64,000 bases of DNA from Oidiodendron maius Zn (Eukaryota; Ascomycota; Leotiomycetes; Myxotrichaceae). The DNA lies in assembly GCA_000827325.1 (NCBI GenBank), contig KN832889.1, positions 248,001-312,000 on the forward strand, in the 5' to 3' direction. A program made the position numbers and the translations under genes. Below, in pieces: positions 40,451 through 52,848 of this stretch (within the stretch, counting starts at the first letter, position 1; the number at the start of each line of letters is the position of its first letter). The notes below the pieces were generated by a model that saw only the letters and a program-made list of their open reading frames with translations, made no database searches and was not told where the DNA came from.

Positions 40451-43400
40451 CTACATGAGCCCACTCTTTACGACCACGCCAGCGATCTTATTTCTCCAGT
40501 CGACAATATCTCTGGTAGCATTTCTGACCCTTACATCAGGTGAGTCCGAACCCGCAGCAAGCATCAAGCCGAATATGCCGTAATAGACTGCGTCCCCAGG
40601 CTGTTGTAGCACACCATCCGATCTTGCAATCCATTTAGCAAAATGGCCTACCGCGATGGCCCGAGGTATTAGAGAGTGAGCGGTTAAGCCACCCTTTTCC
40701 TCTGAGCTCCACCAGCTCTCCAAGAACTTGGTTGCCAAGGACCGAGGGTAATGATCTAGATCTATTGTCTCTCCTACTGGTATCTGCTTTGGCATAGCGG
40801 TTTGACCATTGGTGATGGCTAAGTTCGATAAAGCGAGATTGAGACGGGCACTGATTTCAACTTTTGGTGACGTATCATCGCGGCCAACAACGGCGGGGAG
40901 GTGGTGGCCGTCGTGGTCTGACACACTATACCACGGCTTCGCAGCCTTATTCAGGATGATTTTGATTATCTCGGCTCGATTATCTGACAGTCCTGCAACC
41001 ACGTTTGCCTTGCCAGTAGCTGCCCAGACTGGCAGTTTCATTAATTGGTACGATTGTGCAATGGTACGCTTGTTCCAAAGTCCAATATCCAGGCTATCAA
41101 CCTTAGGGTCACGACTATCGAGGAAACTTCCATCTTCCCTTGTTTGAAGCTCACTACGTATGGATGAAGGTTGTTGCGTGTTTGAGGCAATGATCTCAAC
41201 AGAACGTCCTGGCACCGGTGCTTCTAGCAACAGGCCACCAATGGGATTAGGCTCCTCCACTCCACGCCGAGGTGTCAATAGCCGCAGTGGTATTGGTTTC
41301 CGAATTAAACGACCCTCCAGAGGTTCTGAGAGGTAGACGTACCTGCCACAGTCGGAAAATCGAAGCTCGGGGTCGAGATCAATTGTGCATAATGGAACTG
41401 GGCCCTTCGAATCTGCAATACTGAAAATCAGCCTAGGGGTCATGGTAAGGCAGGAATAGGTTAATAACTTACCTTGTTGGTAGGCCCAAAGATAAAGCAT
41501 ACCCGCAAATGAGAAACCTAGTAATGGCAGGACTGGATTATAGATTACCTTCACTTGATTGAATCCTCTTGACCATTCTGGATGTAGAAGAAGGCTTCCG
41601 TGGGAATTGATCGGAAATGGTTTCAGGAGAGGGGTAACCAGACCTGAGTGACTTTCGATTGTTAATATGGCGGCAGTGCCTGGACCGTTCAAATCTTGGT
41701 CTACAAAAAGAAGAGTGCAGCCATCTGGATGAAATGACATCCAGTACAGGTAGATATCCCTTTGCTGAAAACGGTAAGCGGCGTCAAGATGAGCAATGTC
41801 AACTTGATCAGCAGAGTCAGTTGTGAACCCACTTTTCCGGGATGACCAATTAGCAGATAAGTTGTCCTGGGCCCCCATGGTGATAGTGGATGCTTCCAAA
41901 ATGAGGCCAGATTGAGAAGCTATTGGTTTCAGGCAGTAGAATGTACGTAGGACGATAAACATTCGTACGTTCGGACTGATGGCCATTGGAAATTGCATGC
42001 CCCATCCTGAATCTGTCTGAGAATCGGAGTCTGTTTGTTTGCACAGGGACTGTTTCATCTGCAGCCATACTTCGTCATGGCCCATTGAGAACCGATGATC
42101 TAAGACTCGCGTAGGCTCGGCTGCAATAGACCAGAGCTCGTACCTGGCAATCCACCCTTTGGCCAGTTCGCGAAGTGCAGACAAAGAGATCCTTTTGTGT
42201 TGTTCCTGAGATACGGTTTCGTAAGCTCTGAAGATCATAGTTAGCCATAGAGTGTATAGAAAAGTATTTTCTGGCGATTTTATCAGATAGGTGAGCGCAT
42301 GGATATAGTGTGTACTGTGCTCGCTGGTGTATTGGAGTAGGGATGAAGAGCGTGTATAATTAAGAAAGTGAGTGATTCAGTTGTTTGAATAGCTCGATTT
42401 ACGTACCTTGACGGCCATATGCTTAGAACTCCGAGAAGGAGCCCGTTGGGTGTTGACTCTGAGACCTTACAAAGACACTTGGTACTAGTATAATCTCCAA
42501 TTGTTTCATCGCTGGCGAGAGAGTGGACTTTGACAGCAGTAGTTCGAGGAAGAAGTCGACAAGGTGTGAATGCGGTGACTTCCTCCCAGATACAGCCAGG
42601 GGTGTTACGTAGCTGGGAACCCCAGTGTTTGTCCACTTCCTGCAGATATTGAGTGATGTCCATGACATCGCCAAGCAGTCGTTGAGAATCAGAGAGCTCC
42701 GAGAACTGTAGTTCATCAAGGTTCTTTGCCCACACAAGCCATCGCTCCAGTCCATCATACGGCGGTGAATGGCCACAGATATACATTGCCTCTATCCATG
42801 CCATCATCACAAATCCTTGGGATAGAAAACGCGAGAGCACAAGAAGTAATCCTCCAAATCGATCTTGCATTGCAAAATCTTTGCTCTTCACAACTCGAGC
42901 AATATCGAATATAGTACCAAGCAGATGATCAACCCAATGACAAGCAGCATAACTGCACAATGGAAAGGTCTGGTCAAGTGATTCATCGGAACGATCAAGT
43001 CCAAGTTGGCCCCCAAGAGGTTGTGCAGGCACTTCGAAACTAAGGAAATTCAGACATCGGGAAGAAATCTCAAGATGAGATTCCCAGGCGCTGATGCCAA
43101 AAGGTTTCTGGATTGAAAATGTGACGAGTCCTGACTGAGCGGAGTAGTACTCTTTAGCCGACAGGTGAATGAAGCGGAAGAATGTAGCTTCCCCTCCATG
43201 CACTCGGCTGTTAATTATCTCTGGCTCCACTAAGCCTGCGCAAACCAAAACCACAGTCCTGATAAAATCTTGAATGTCGTCAAGCTCGCAAAGAGAGTCA
43301 GCGGAATCAACGGAAGCGGTGGCTGTTTGTAGTTCTCGGACTGTTAGCCTTCGTTTACTGAACGTAAGCCATATGATGATGCTTTTTGCAAGGCGTTGCT

Positions 43401-45562
43401 CCACATGATATCCTTTATCTATCAGATTTCCCATACGCTCATACATTGACTCCAGACCCTCAGGTAATGTGACTGTTTCGATAATACGTACACGCTGTAG
43501 TCGAGTTAGAGCCGGCGAGGTCAAATATGAGAGCATCAATCTAGCCCAGAGAAACATTCCATCCGCTCCAGCGAGAAGGTGGGTAACAAGGTCTTCGGTA
43601 TCGGCCGTAGTTGGAAGCAAATGTTGGTCTTTCAGCATTTTTATCTTCCCTGTCAAATAGATCTGAATATCTCCGGAAGTGCTACGACCAATAGCAAACT
43701 GCTGATCATCTGGGACAGCCCAGAAGAGAGAAGGCACGTTGGGCCTACTAAACATCAAAAGCATTACCTCTGTACCATACGTGAGCTTGAGGAGGTCTTG
43801 GATGAGCACTGCGTTGTCACTGCATTCATCAATACCATCTAGGACTAAAAAGAATCGCCCAAGGGATTGAGCGAGAACATGGAGTAATTCTCGCATTTCA
43901 TCCCTGGAGGCAATCATTTGGCCACCCGAAGTCTCGTTCATGGCAAATGTAAACTTATCAATAGCGTCGATATCATTCCAATGCGTTTGGAGAATCTGGG
44001 CTAGAATTGCTCGATGAGCTGCCATGTTGGAGTTCATTGTTGGAACACCAGATCTGAAAAAGAAGTAGAAAACATCTGCTTGAGTCCGTGATTTGACTAG
44101 ATGCTCGTTTGCTGTCGTGTATCTCAGTTCCTCGACTGCCGTAGCAGCGAGAATAGTCTTCCCATATCCAGGATTGCCTGTAAATATCAGTAAGCTCAAC
44201 TACATTCGTAGAGTACTAATTTTTATACCTTGAATCCAAAGACATTCTGGCCCAAATTTTCCTCGTGTAGCTCCATCTGGGACAGATGTTCTCCACTTTT
44301 CAAAAGTGGTTTCTTCGAACAGCCAACTAGCAGTTCCCTCCTCACGGGAATCGAGAGCTCTCTCATACTCTTGGAGGAACTCGGGCGGCGAAAGCCAACG
44401 CCGAAGACAATTTCTTGTGAATTCTATCGAACATGATGTTAAAAGGAGGAGTACCCAGAGGCATACAGCCGCGTAAAAACATACCACGATGTACTTCTCC
44501 AAACTCATCATTCATACCTTCAACCTTGGCTAAGACTTCTTTGTTTTTTTCTTCCATATCTGCAACCGCAGTAAGTAATTTTGAGCTTAGTTCCTCAAGA
44601 CGAACTTGAGCGAACTCTTGTTTCTCCTCAAAAAGCCTCCTGCGCTCTTTTGACGCCGTCACTCTTTCAGTGTCGGCTTTTTGGCGTTCCTGTAAAAGCT
44701 TTTGTCTTTCAGATTCAATTTTTATAGTCGTATCTCTAAAATCTCGTCTAGTTTGCTCGGCACGGTGGCGTTCTTCTTCACTTTCACGCCTTTCTTTCTC
44801 CGCGCTTTCTCGCTCTTGCATTTCGGCACGGATTTGATCAAGTTGGATAGTGTCTCTGAGAACGTTGTGGCTAAACTCAATCTGCTCTAATATATCGCCG
44901 AAGCGTTTATCAAATGGCTTCCAGGCAAGGGATAGCCCGACAAGCTGGGGATGCTTTGACTCTAAGGGGGATTGAGCTCCCAAGCACTTGGGGTGTGGAG
45001 ACCAACTTACTGCCATCTTTCCTGGTGAGGACTCGAGCCACGCACCGCAGGAACTGAAATATGTTCGAATAGATGTCTTGTAATGAGCTCTTAACTAACT
45101 CTATATACTCATTCGGCTGAGCTCTTTTGCAAAGGCTCGCCAGAAGATCATACTGGAAAAATTGTTGTGCAAACCTTTCTAGGTTGCGGGTAAGCTTATC
45201 GAAGAATGTAGTATAATTACTAGCAAGCTAACAATAATTTAGTGGATGTTTCAACGTGGGCTGGAAATCATAAAAACCTGCAAAACCAGTCTGATGGCTC
45301 CCCATACAACTGCTGAGTATTGGGGATTCGATGAAATAATTATCCCTATTACTTCAAAGTACGGTGCAAGTTTCTCACTAAATACAGTTATTCGTTCAAG
45401 AAATCCACGGCCACGAGCCCTGTCCTTTGATATTGGGTCAAGGCGGCGGACATCCGCGAGTAGTTGTTCTGCGGATGAGCAAGAGGAGAACAAGGCGCGT
45501 TCATCGGGTGCAAGTGTTTCAACGAAAGCGTCGAGGGCCTTATTAAAAATATCATTATCCAT
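40451..45562 (-). CDS. NLR-like receptor: DUF7708, coiled coil, NACHT, propeller-like C-terminus
   Basis: Seven exons keep phase throughout (45562-45278, 45227-45011, 44961-44518, 44423-44229, 44177-42407, 42314-41473, 41412-40451), giving 1,571 residues. The N-terminal DUF7708-type domain has SAEQLLADVRRLD, APYFEVIGIIISSNPQYSAV and WGAIRLVLQLASNYTTFFDK. A charged coiled coil follows (ERESAEKERRESEEERHRAE). The NACHT ATPase has the P-loop GNPGYGKT and Walker B FLVLDGIDEC. The last 600 residues carry WD-like segments such as LRFSDCGRYVYLSE. The last intron is 60 bp and stop-free. Architecture is that of fungal STAND receptors proposed to sense non-self. Start may be 13 codons earlier (45601). 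Confidence 0.9.
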
Positions 45563-45601
45563 ATTTGTAGGTCTAAAAATTCGATGAATCAGCTCACACA
45601 C

Positions 45602-46575
45602 CGTACAGCTTGGGATGCAAAGTACTTACGCCATATCACTGAGATAGGATGGACCAAGAACGAATGCTCAAATTCTTAGTCTATCATGCCTTCGCCGTTC
45701 TACGCCATGCCAGAATTTCTCACTGCCCCAGACAGAAAGAAGGTAAAATACGATTGTTGCCCTGTCAAGTGCGTAGGAGGATGGTAAAACTTGAAACAAG
45801 GGTCGATCAGCCGCGACGTTGTGCGGACGCGGTACAATTATGCCGAGAGACCTAAATACTATAAACAACAATAGCATCCATCACATCTATATTTATGAAG
45901 TTTTCAGTTGGAGGATTTGGTATAAAGTAATAACCAGTAGATGAGTGGCGAGAGATCTTCAGCGAGACTGAAGCAGCCACAATGCACACAGCCCCCACAC
46001 ATGAACAAAATGGGTGGGGACGAACAGATGGACCAATCAACACCTTCTTAGAATGTCACTTGACGAACTGTCCCGTGAAAAGCAAAATCAGAGGGCTGTG
46101 ACCTATGTGCGTGTCAGTAGTGTAGAGGGTAGAGAACTGTTTCGCAAGTCGTGTTTTCATCATCATACGAAGAATACGCTCTGACTAAAGCGCATAAGTA
46201 TCTGGCTTTCAGTGAGCGAAGTGAGCAATTGACACCAGCTAAAACACAACACGTTCACCTTAACAATAAGCACACGCTTGGGGCTTTTGACTATAAGAAT
46301 ACATACTTATTGCCAAGTCCGTGGACTAGTATATTACAATTTCAGCTCCAGATCGCACTTTTTATCTCTTCCCCCAGCTCCCAGTTGAGTTACGGCTCCC
46401 AGTTGGGATGTCATACCGCATCTCCGAGATAGGCATCCCACATGAGTACGTCTTTCGTCTCGAAGCTCCGTGGCCTGCAACCTCTGGCGGATAACATACA
46501 TAATCGGGCGCCTGGCAGCCTTGCTGACTGGTCTGAAGATAGAACTCAAGACACTGCGTGGTCGCACGGCAATAG
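45602..46575. other. Upstream region of the NLR gene
   Basis: Promoter side of the NLR gene; no clear gene. Short frames on both strands lack similarity. Confidence 0.35.
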
Positions 46576-46579
46576 CGCC

Positions 46580-47290
46580 AGCAACCCATGGCTCGACTAT
46601 GACTATGCGCGAGACTCAGTCCATTTTAATTGGACCCCGTATTACGGAGCCAAGTATATCAGTGTTGGTAGGCCCCTCCAATGCCTCGCCTCGAAAGTTG
46701 GGTCTTCCACTTTCATCCCGACCAGCAAAAAATTGCTCTTAATATGTTAGCTGTTCGGCTTTAATACTGAACGAAACTATACGAGATTTAGTAGCAAATT
46801 GTTGCCGTAGACGGTCTTCGAAAGTGCGTAAGACTATTTGCAAAGTCTATATCAGTTCCTTCCTGCTTAACAAGATACAGGGTTACCTATTTCTAAGTCA
46901 TTAAAACATGTACAGGCGGAAATTTTCACCAAGCACGTACAAACCGTAATAGGGAGGGACCAGTTTATCAAGCTCTGCGAAGTATATGGTATTGTCCCTA
47001 ATATGGATTAAAACCTGTTTTGGACGACATTAGCAATGTATGCAGGGGATATCACATTCTCTCATTCCTGTCCTTCAGCTGCGAATGCACTGTGAGACCA
47101 CCTGCAGGCCACATGTGCCAGACTTTTGAAATGGGCCTTCGTACGTAATTTGGATAAGTGGCTGCTTGCGCCGCGAGGAAGCCTAGATAGCCTTCCTATT
47201 CAAACAACATGGGCTTTTATCACAAGACTAACAATTATCGTAAACCGAGCCAATAGTATCTACTTCGTGTTCTAGTTCCTAATCCTACGG
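46580..47290 (+). pseudogene. Type-B carboxylesterase-like fossil
   Basis: Plus-strand pieces are GPRITEPSISVLVG, then QAEIFTKHVQTVIGRDQFIK, LCEVYGIVPNMD, NLFWTTLAMYAGDITFSHSC and the late SIYFVF. They follow the order of the C-terminal half of fungal type-B carboxylesterase/lipase proteins. Several stops and frame changes separate them, and the catalytic Ser region is not recognisable. The call rests on weak similarity and could be wrong in detail. Confidence 0.45.
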
Positions 47291-47804
47291 AATTACGTGC
47301 CGTAACCCATAGGAATTATAAACCCGTGGTCGTCGTAAAATGCTTGAACTAAAAGCGAATATTTCCTCCTAGGCCACATCATCTCGTTTATCATTTCACA
47401 TACAGGTAGGTTTATAACGGGCTATAGGAGGAGTGCTAGGTATTTACTTCTTATATTGCTCTTCGTTCGTATTAACAGATTCTTCAAAGGCAAATTTGTA
47501 AGTTTCTCTGCACTGACACAATTACTACCCATCTAGGGCGGCTATTTAATCCTGCGTTAGAAGGATTCAGTCGGCGTTGATCTACTAGGGGTTCTTCGGG
47601 TTCGCTTCCCGTAATACCGGGAAGGTTCCCTTCACCATTCAATTTTCCAGGCTCAATCGTAGCTTCTCCAATACAAAAGGCAGTTATGGAAAGTGTTCCC
47701 TAGTTAGAAGGTCCCAACTTCCAATAGTTGGACTACTGTGCCACAACACTACCATTCAAAAGTTCACATGGGCTATCCTTTCCATATTTCAAGGACACGT
47801 TAAG
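47291..47804. other. Spacer upstream of the second secreted peptide gene
   Basis: No gene recognised. Confidence 0.35.
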
Positions 47805-47810
47805 TATAAA
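47805..47810 (+). promoter_or_regulatory. Candidate TATA box
   Basis: TATAAA, 133-138 bases upstream of the ATG at 47943. The following leader is C/T-rich, as is common just before fungal transcription starts. Confidence 0.45.
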
Positions 47811-47942
47811 TTCGCGTCTACCCTTCTATTGTCGTCCGTGTTCATCTACTTCTCCCTAGTCCTAGGCATTCATATCCACTTATCAAAATATCTCAATTGT
47901 CAGCCATATCTCTCATAGCCCAGCTTTCTACTTACAGACATT

Positions 47943-48207
47943 ATGCGATTCCTTACTTCCATCTTAGTCTCTTTTGCTGCCGTTTCCACAGCACTCCCGA
48001 CAACAGATATTACTTGCTGTGACCCGGGGGCTTTCGCCATCTGTACCATCGGTTGCGACGGGTTTTGCAGATCCAGCGCAGGTGTACCCGATCAAGGATG
48101 CATTATTAATTGCGCCAGCCAGTGCTGTAAGTAACTAACCGTCTGTATAGATACTAAACGCAAAATATTGATTTCATATCTTAGGTCCGCAGGGAGTGGA
48201 ATGTTAG
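47943..48207 (+). CDS. Small secreted 10-cysteine protein
   Basis: Two exons (47943-48126 and 48185-48207) with a 58-bp phase-1 intron (GTAAGT donor, ACTAAAC branch, CTTAG acceptor) give 68 residues. The signal peptide is MRFLTSILVSFAAVSTA. The mature chain has ten cysteines: ITCCDPGAFAICTIGCDGFC, then GCIINCASQCC, and a final PQGVEC from exon 2. Unspliced reading would stop after CCK with nine cysteines; splicing restores an even number, which supports the intron. No family recognised. Likely a secreted effector or toxin-like peptide; function not inferable. Confidence 0.72.
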
Positions 48208-48735
48208 TTAAATGGAGCGTCAGTTAGTGAGGTCGTAGGAGGACAAAAAGAAGGTTTCGCTTCAAAAATGCCTGGGTTATACTGTCCTCTTGCAAGCCGC
48301 CCCTAGTCCGGTATCCTGGCCAAGGGCTTCGTTCGAACTCAAGCTCCTGGTGCGTCTTCTCACTCTCTGAGAAATGGCCGCGCGTTCCCCTGCGGGTGCT
48401 TTATGTAAGAGAAATCGGGGACCTTTCTAGCTGCAATATGCGTAAGACTTAAGTAGGGAGCAATGCGCAAAAATACTACTATACCAATTTTGAAGAGCTG
48501 CACGAGCAGGGACTGGCGATTGAGGAGGAGCGAGAGGTGTATGTTCTGTGTCATTATTCTTATCACTCCCTTGCGTAGCAACCCGATATCTAGGCCCGGG
48601 TAGCTGCTTGCTTTAATCTATGCTTCTACGTTTATGAACTCGGTGGTCGTTGTGTTGGAGTTGCCTGTGTTGAAAAATGCTCTCAGCTGAGTACATGGAA
48701 ATTAACTCCTGATGGTCCACTCGTCCAGAGTTAGC
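48208..48735. other. Spacer
   Basis: No gene recognised. Confidence 0.35.
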
Positions 48736-50110
48736 AGATGGCGCAGTCCGCAAAAGGGGTTAGGTTGGTAAATTACGTTCTAGAATTTTCGACAAAAGTT
48801 TTCCGTGGAACTGTCTTTCGAGTAGCTTCAACAATCTTCCCAAATGGAGCGAGTTATGTTCTAAATGCATAGAAATCTCCTTCCACTTTCGCAAATACCA
48901 ACGAGGCGTTGCTCACATGCAATACGATGGTCTATAACTACGCTCACACGGTACAAAATCAGACCACAAACGGCGTACCTCCTAGTATTTACTATCCGGT
49001 GCCTTTTCCGGTGATTGAATACACTTGGTATCGCGTTACGCCAGTTGGGTATAATGTTTCTGTAAACGGAACCGACATAGCACATGTTCCGTTCAGTGCC
49101 ATTCCTGCAAGCAATGGAGCTAGGACCTGGGGATTTGGTGCATTCCAAGACCAGGCAGAATACTTCCAAGATGTCTTTGTCACTTCAGAGAATGGAACGC
49201 TATTATATTCCAACCCTATGACAAGTTCGGATATTCTTCCCGAGTATGGTGTTGACACGAAATGATCAGTCTGTGTGCATGGTGCGTAATGCTGAAGCCT
49301 GAAATACGTGTTTGTATGGCTTACTTTATATAAGATGGAGCGAAAAGGGATAGAGTCGTCCGGATTGGAGACTTTTTCCATACGCCTAGGACAGTGGGCG
49401 CAACTACGAACCGAATAAATCTCATCGAAGGCACCATTTCGCAGGTTTTCGGAACTCAGTGTCTGGTAGGTACACGGGGTATGTTAGTATTGACTCCCAG
49501 TTAGGTAGCCGACCAGAGTATGAGGTAGCCTTTACGGACCAAAGCTACGGGGGCTGAACGACTACGAAGACGAGTTTCTCCGTGCTGTTGGTGATTACTA
49601 TTACTTAACTGAGAATACTCAATTCCTTAGCCAATATTGGAAACAAAAAACGGCTCTGGTAACATCTCGACTGCCTAGCATCAACCCAATTACTGGCCTG
49701 CAGACCACAGGCGGCTTCAACGGGCCTGCTAACGGCACTGCTACTTCTGCATTGACTGTTTTGGCTCTACAAGGTATAGCACCCATCGCCAATGCACTTG
49801 GTGAGGTGCAAGATCTGGGGCACAAAACCTGAGTCTCTAGATGTTTTCAACAACATAGTAAAAGGCTCATTGTGGAGTGCAATTGATAACAAGCCTCCGA
49901 CTTCGATACGAGACCCGGATGGAGACACATTGTATGCATTGAAATATTTGGAAACCTTTGGCGCGAGATTTTGAAAAAGTGCTACTGGGCTGCATGGTAC
50001 CTGTGACGTCGAATTTTTCGCCTTAGAGAGCGCCGACTACAAAACTGTTAGGCAAAGGTTTACGCTAGATCTGATTGAACCCGGCATAGAATTTTACTTC
50101 ATCCACCAGT
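48736..50110 (+). pseudogene. Alpha-L-rhamnosidase-like (six-hairpin glycosidase) fossil
   Basis: The frame at 48909-49265 reads YYPVPFPVIEYTWYRVTPVG and DQAEYFQDVFVTSENGTLLY, then NPMTSSDILPEYGVDTK. After frame changes the plus strand continues with LNDYEDEFLRAVGDYYYLTE, NTQFLSQYWKQKTALVTSRL, SINPITGLQTTGGFNGPANG and TATSALTVLALQG. These match, in order, the beta-rich and (alpha/alpha)6-barrel parts of fungal GH78-type proteins that act on plant rhamnose glycosides. At least four breaks are needed to link the pieces, and the catalytic region is not recognisable. A host pseudogene. Confidence 0.6.
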
Positions 50111-51831
50111 GAACACATTGTTGGCATTTGGAATTGGAAATGGACCGTGGCAATCTAAGTTTGATCAACCAATCGCTAATCGTCGGCTCGCTTACACCGG
50201 GCGACGATTACAGCACTGCTTGTAGCGTAAGTCAAAGCGTCAAAGCTAATTTCCCACGAGCGATACCGAGACCGAGACCGAGAGAAAAGACTATGGGAGA
50301 CTTCGGCAATAGGGGGTACGCCTGTAGAGAAGGTTAATAAATATGGGTGGGTGGAGGGTAGATCGTAGTGAGAGAGAAATGTCGATGCAGGCTTGATAAG
50401 TAGTTGTGCGCGGTATAGCCCGGTTATCTCTTTATGAAGGTTAATATGTCCGAGCCATGCGACGATTGTTGCTAGATTTCGTCCAGAAATCCTACGCGTC
50501 TAGAACTGAACTCCAACGGGCTTCTGCGCGTACGGCGGCTTCAATCCGCGATTTGCCACCGCCGCCCCCACAGCACGCTCCCAGGGTTGTCGAACGGCCC
50601 AGCGTCCGTACCTAAGGGCTCGCTCAATGTAGCTGGGCGCAATAGGTATGCTGCTTTTTATTTGGAGGTTGTCTTCCCGATGCTTAAGAAGGCCCACGCA
50701 TAATGCTTAACTTGGCTGCGAACCATTATCTTCGAAGGACTTGCGCTACTGGCGAGCTTAATTTATCTTTCACTCGGCGAATGATATGTCACTCGAGATG
50801 ATGCAGTGGAAACAGGTTTGCGGCAAGCTCCATGAACTTAGCGCAAGACATGAAATTTCTCCTTGCCGAGATGGAATATGCTTCGAGATTCGAGACGCAC
50901 AGACCAGGATTGGGACCTTGTGCAAGAAAGTATTTCCGGCTGCATCCGCACGCGATACCACCATTGACGATGATCTAGATTCTTCATAGCTATATTACCC
51001 CTATTTATGGCATCGGGAATGAATGGTTTGCGTCCCAACTACTGCTCCAGTTCCCCGCTGCATGTCCAGCCTGGCTAACACTTTCACTCTGTAGGAGAGA
51101 CATCTATCTAACACAATCTGAAAGATGGCCATTGTACGAAGTACGGAGTCTGTAAAAGTATGGCGGCGCGGAACGGGATGGCCCACAGCCCAGGACTGCT
51201 GCGCCGCAGCCGGGAAATATATTAATGTCCAATAGAGACTACTGACAAATAAATACCCTGCCCAAATCACGCCCAATAATAGCCATTTAAAGCAGGTCAG
51301 ACGAGTTCTTCCACTTTAGACTGTCCCTAGATGCGTTTCTAACAGGTTATGCCCCCGCCACTTAGCAGCTGATTGTACAAGTACTCTCTCTACCCTATGG
51401 AAATAGTCGGCGCTAAGTTCGCTTTTGCTTGGGTTGGAAAATTTAATGAAGCTGTGCCTCTTAATTTAGCGCACCTTTCAAATCCCAGTCTATAAATAAT
51501 ACTGTATAGGCTGCATCGTTTGCCGCAGCCACCAACATCTTTGTCGTTTCATGTTGCCGCCCTTCCCACTCGTCCATTTCCTATTCAATAGTTACCTAGG
51601 TACAGGGGATATTAATATACGGCCCCAGCGGCCCTTCCTAGACTAGTTAGTAATAGCTATGAGCACACGTCCCACGTCCGCATTCTTCTCTTCACAATGG
51701 ACATATATTTTTTCGGATTAATTTAAACGGCCCATCTCAAGTGACCTAAACTCTAATCTGCCAAAACTTCGATTCCGAATATTTCCTTCTCCTCACTCTC
51801 ATCCCGTTCATCGTCACCACCAGGAGCTACC
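50111..51831. other. Long stretch without a supported gene
   Basis: Frames at 50786-50989 and 50500-50697 show no similarity. The last 150 bases are the C/T-rich leader of the next gene, with its ATG in a CTACCATGG context. Confidence 0.4.
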
Positions 51832-52848
51832 ATGGCGACGTCGTTGTTTAATTCGTCGTCCTACTACCGCTTCGCCAATACCCAGCTCAACGATGCCACG
51901 ATCAGCTGTGGTATTTCTTTCAGCACCAACGGCGCCATTGACATGACCCAGTCCGGTTCTTTGTCATCTGAGAACTGGCAACTCTGGTACCAAGATGGTC
52001 GTTACTTTATCCGCAACCATGACTATGGTGCACAATGGCAACTGGGCGTCACCGAAGCTTCGCCGTACGTACCACTGCTGCTGGCGGCATCGGCAGATCT
52101 CGGTCAGCAATGGGAGGTGGCATCGCTGTCAGGTGGATCGTATACACTGACCAACCTCCTCTTTGCTACGTTTAATAGCAGCGGTGATATTGCCGCGAAA
52201 TCTCAGTTAGCTCTGTCGTCGAATGGCTCGAACATATTCTTGGAGACAACCGAAGAGCAATCCGGAGCACAATGGACGGTCGACATCAACACGAGTGCAG
52301 GTGCACCGTCAGCCGACATGCTAAAGAACTTGTCAGATATCCAGGTATGCAACATACGATATCAATAAGTGCGAAATTTTGTGTCCATTTCAATTCTAAC
52401 CAATGCCCTTTTCTAGAACCCTACCACCTCTACGACCACAACTACCACACTATCCAGTTCAACACGATCCCAAACATCTACAACAACATCACCACCTGCT
52501 AGTATTACTAGCACTTCCAGCAGTAGTACTACGAGTATAAGTAGTTCTGTTGCTCTTAGCACTGCTAGCAGCGGGAGCAAGGCAGGAGTTTCCAGCCACG
52601 GACTCTCCGCTGGCGCCATCGCTGGAATTGTGATTGGATCTGTGGCTGGAGCGATCCTTTTCTCTATTTTACTGGCGCTTTTCTGGCGTCGTCGTCGACA
52701 AAGTCACCTAACTTCGACCGATTCGACGCAAGGCCCTCATATGCTTGAGGCTGACAATCAACCAAAGGGCCTTTACGAACTGAAAGCTGGCAATCAACCA
52801 AGGGTCCCTCAAATATACGAAGCCGACAGTCAACCAAGATACAGGTAG
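51832..52848 (+). CDS. Single-pass membrane protein with ricin-B-like N-terminal domain
   Basis: Exons 51832-52344 and 52417-52848 (72-bp intron) give 314 residues. Residues 8-165 look like a beta-trefoil lectin-like domain (YYRFANTQLND, NWQLWYQDGRYFIRNHDYGA, QWQLGV, QWEVASLSGGSYTLTN, GAQWTVDI). A Ser/Thr-rich stalk follows (about residues 172-230), then a membrane helix LSAGAIAGIVIGSVAGAILF and the basic stop-transfer FWRRRRQ. The short tail has three near-repeats: EADNQPKG, KAGNQPRV and EADSQPRY. There is no cleavable signal, so the helix would set topology. The layout suggests a wall-embedded surface sensor or adhesin; the sugar ligand is unknown. Confidence 0.75.

Noticed and set aside
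44200-44511. Separate small membrane protein suggested by a minus-strand frame
   Set aside because: Its C-terminal part is exon 4 of the NLR gene, and its hydrophobic start is intron sequence.
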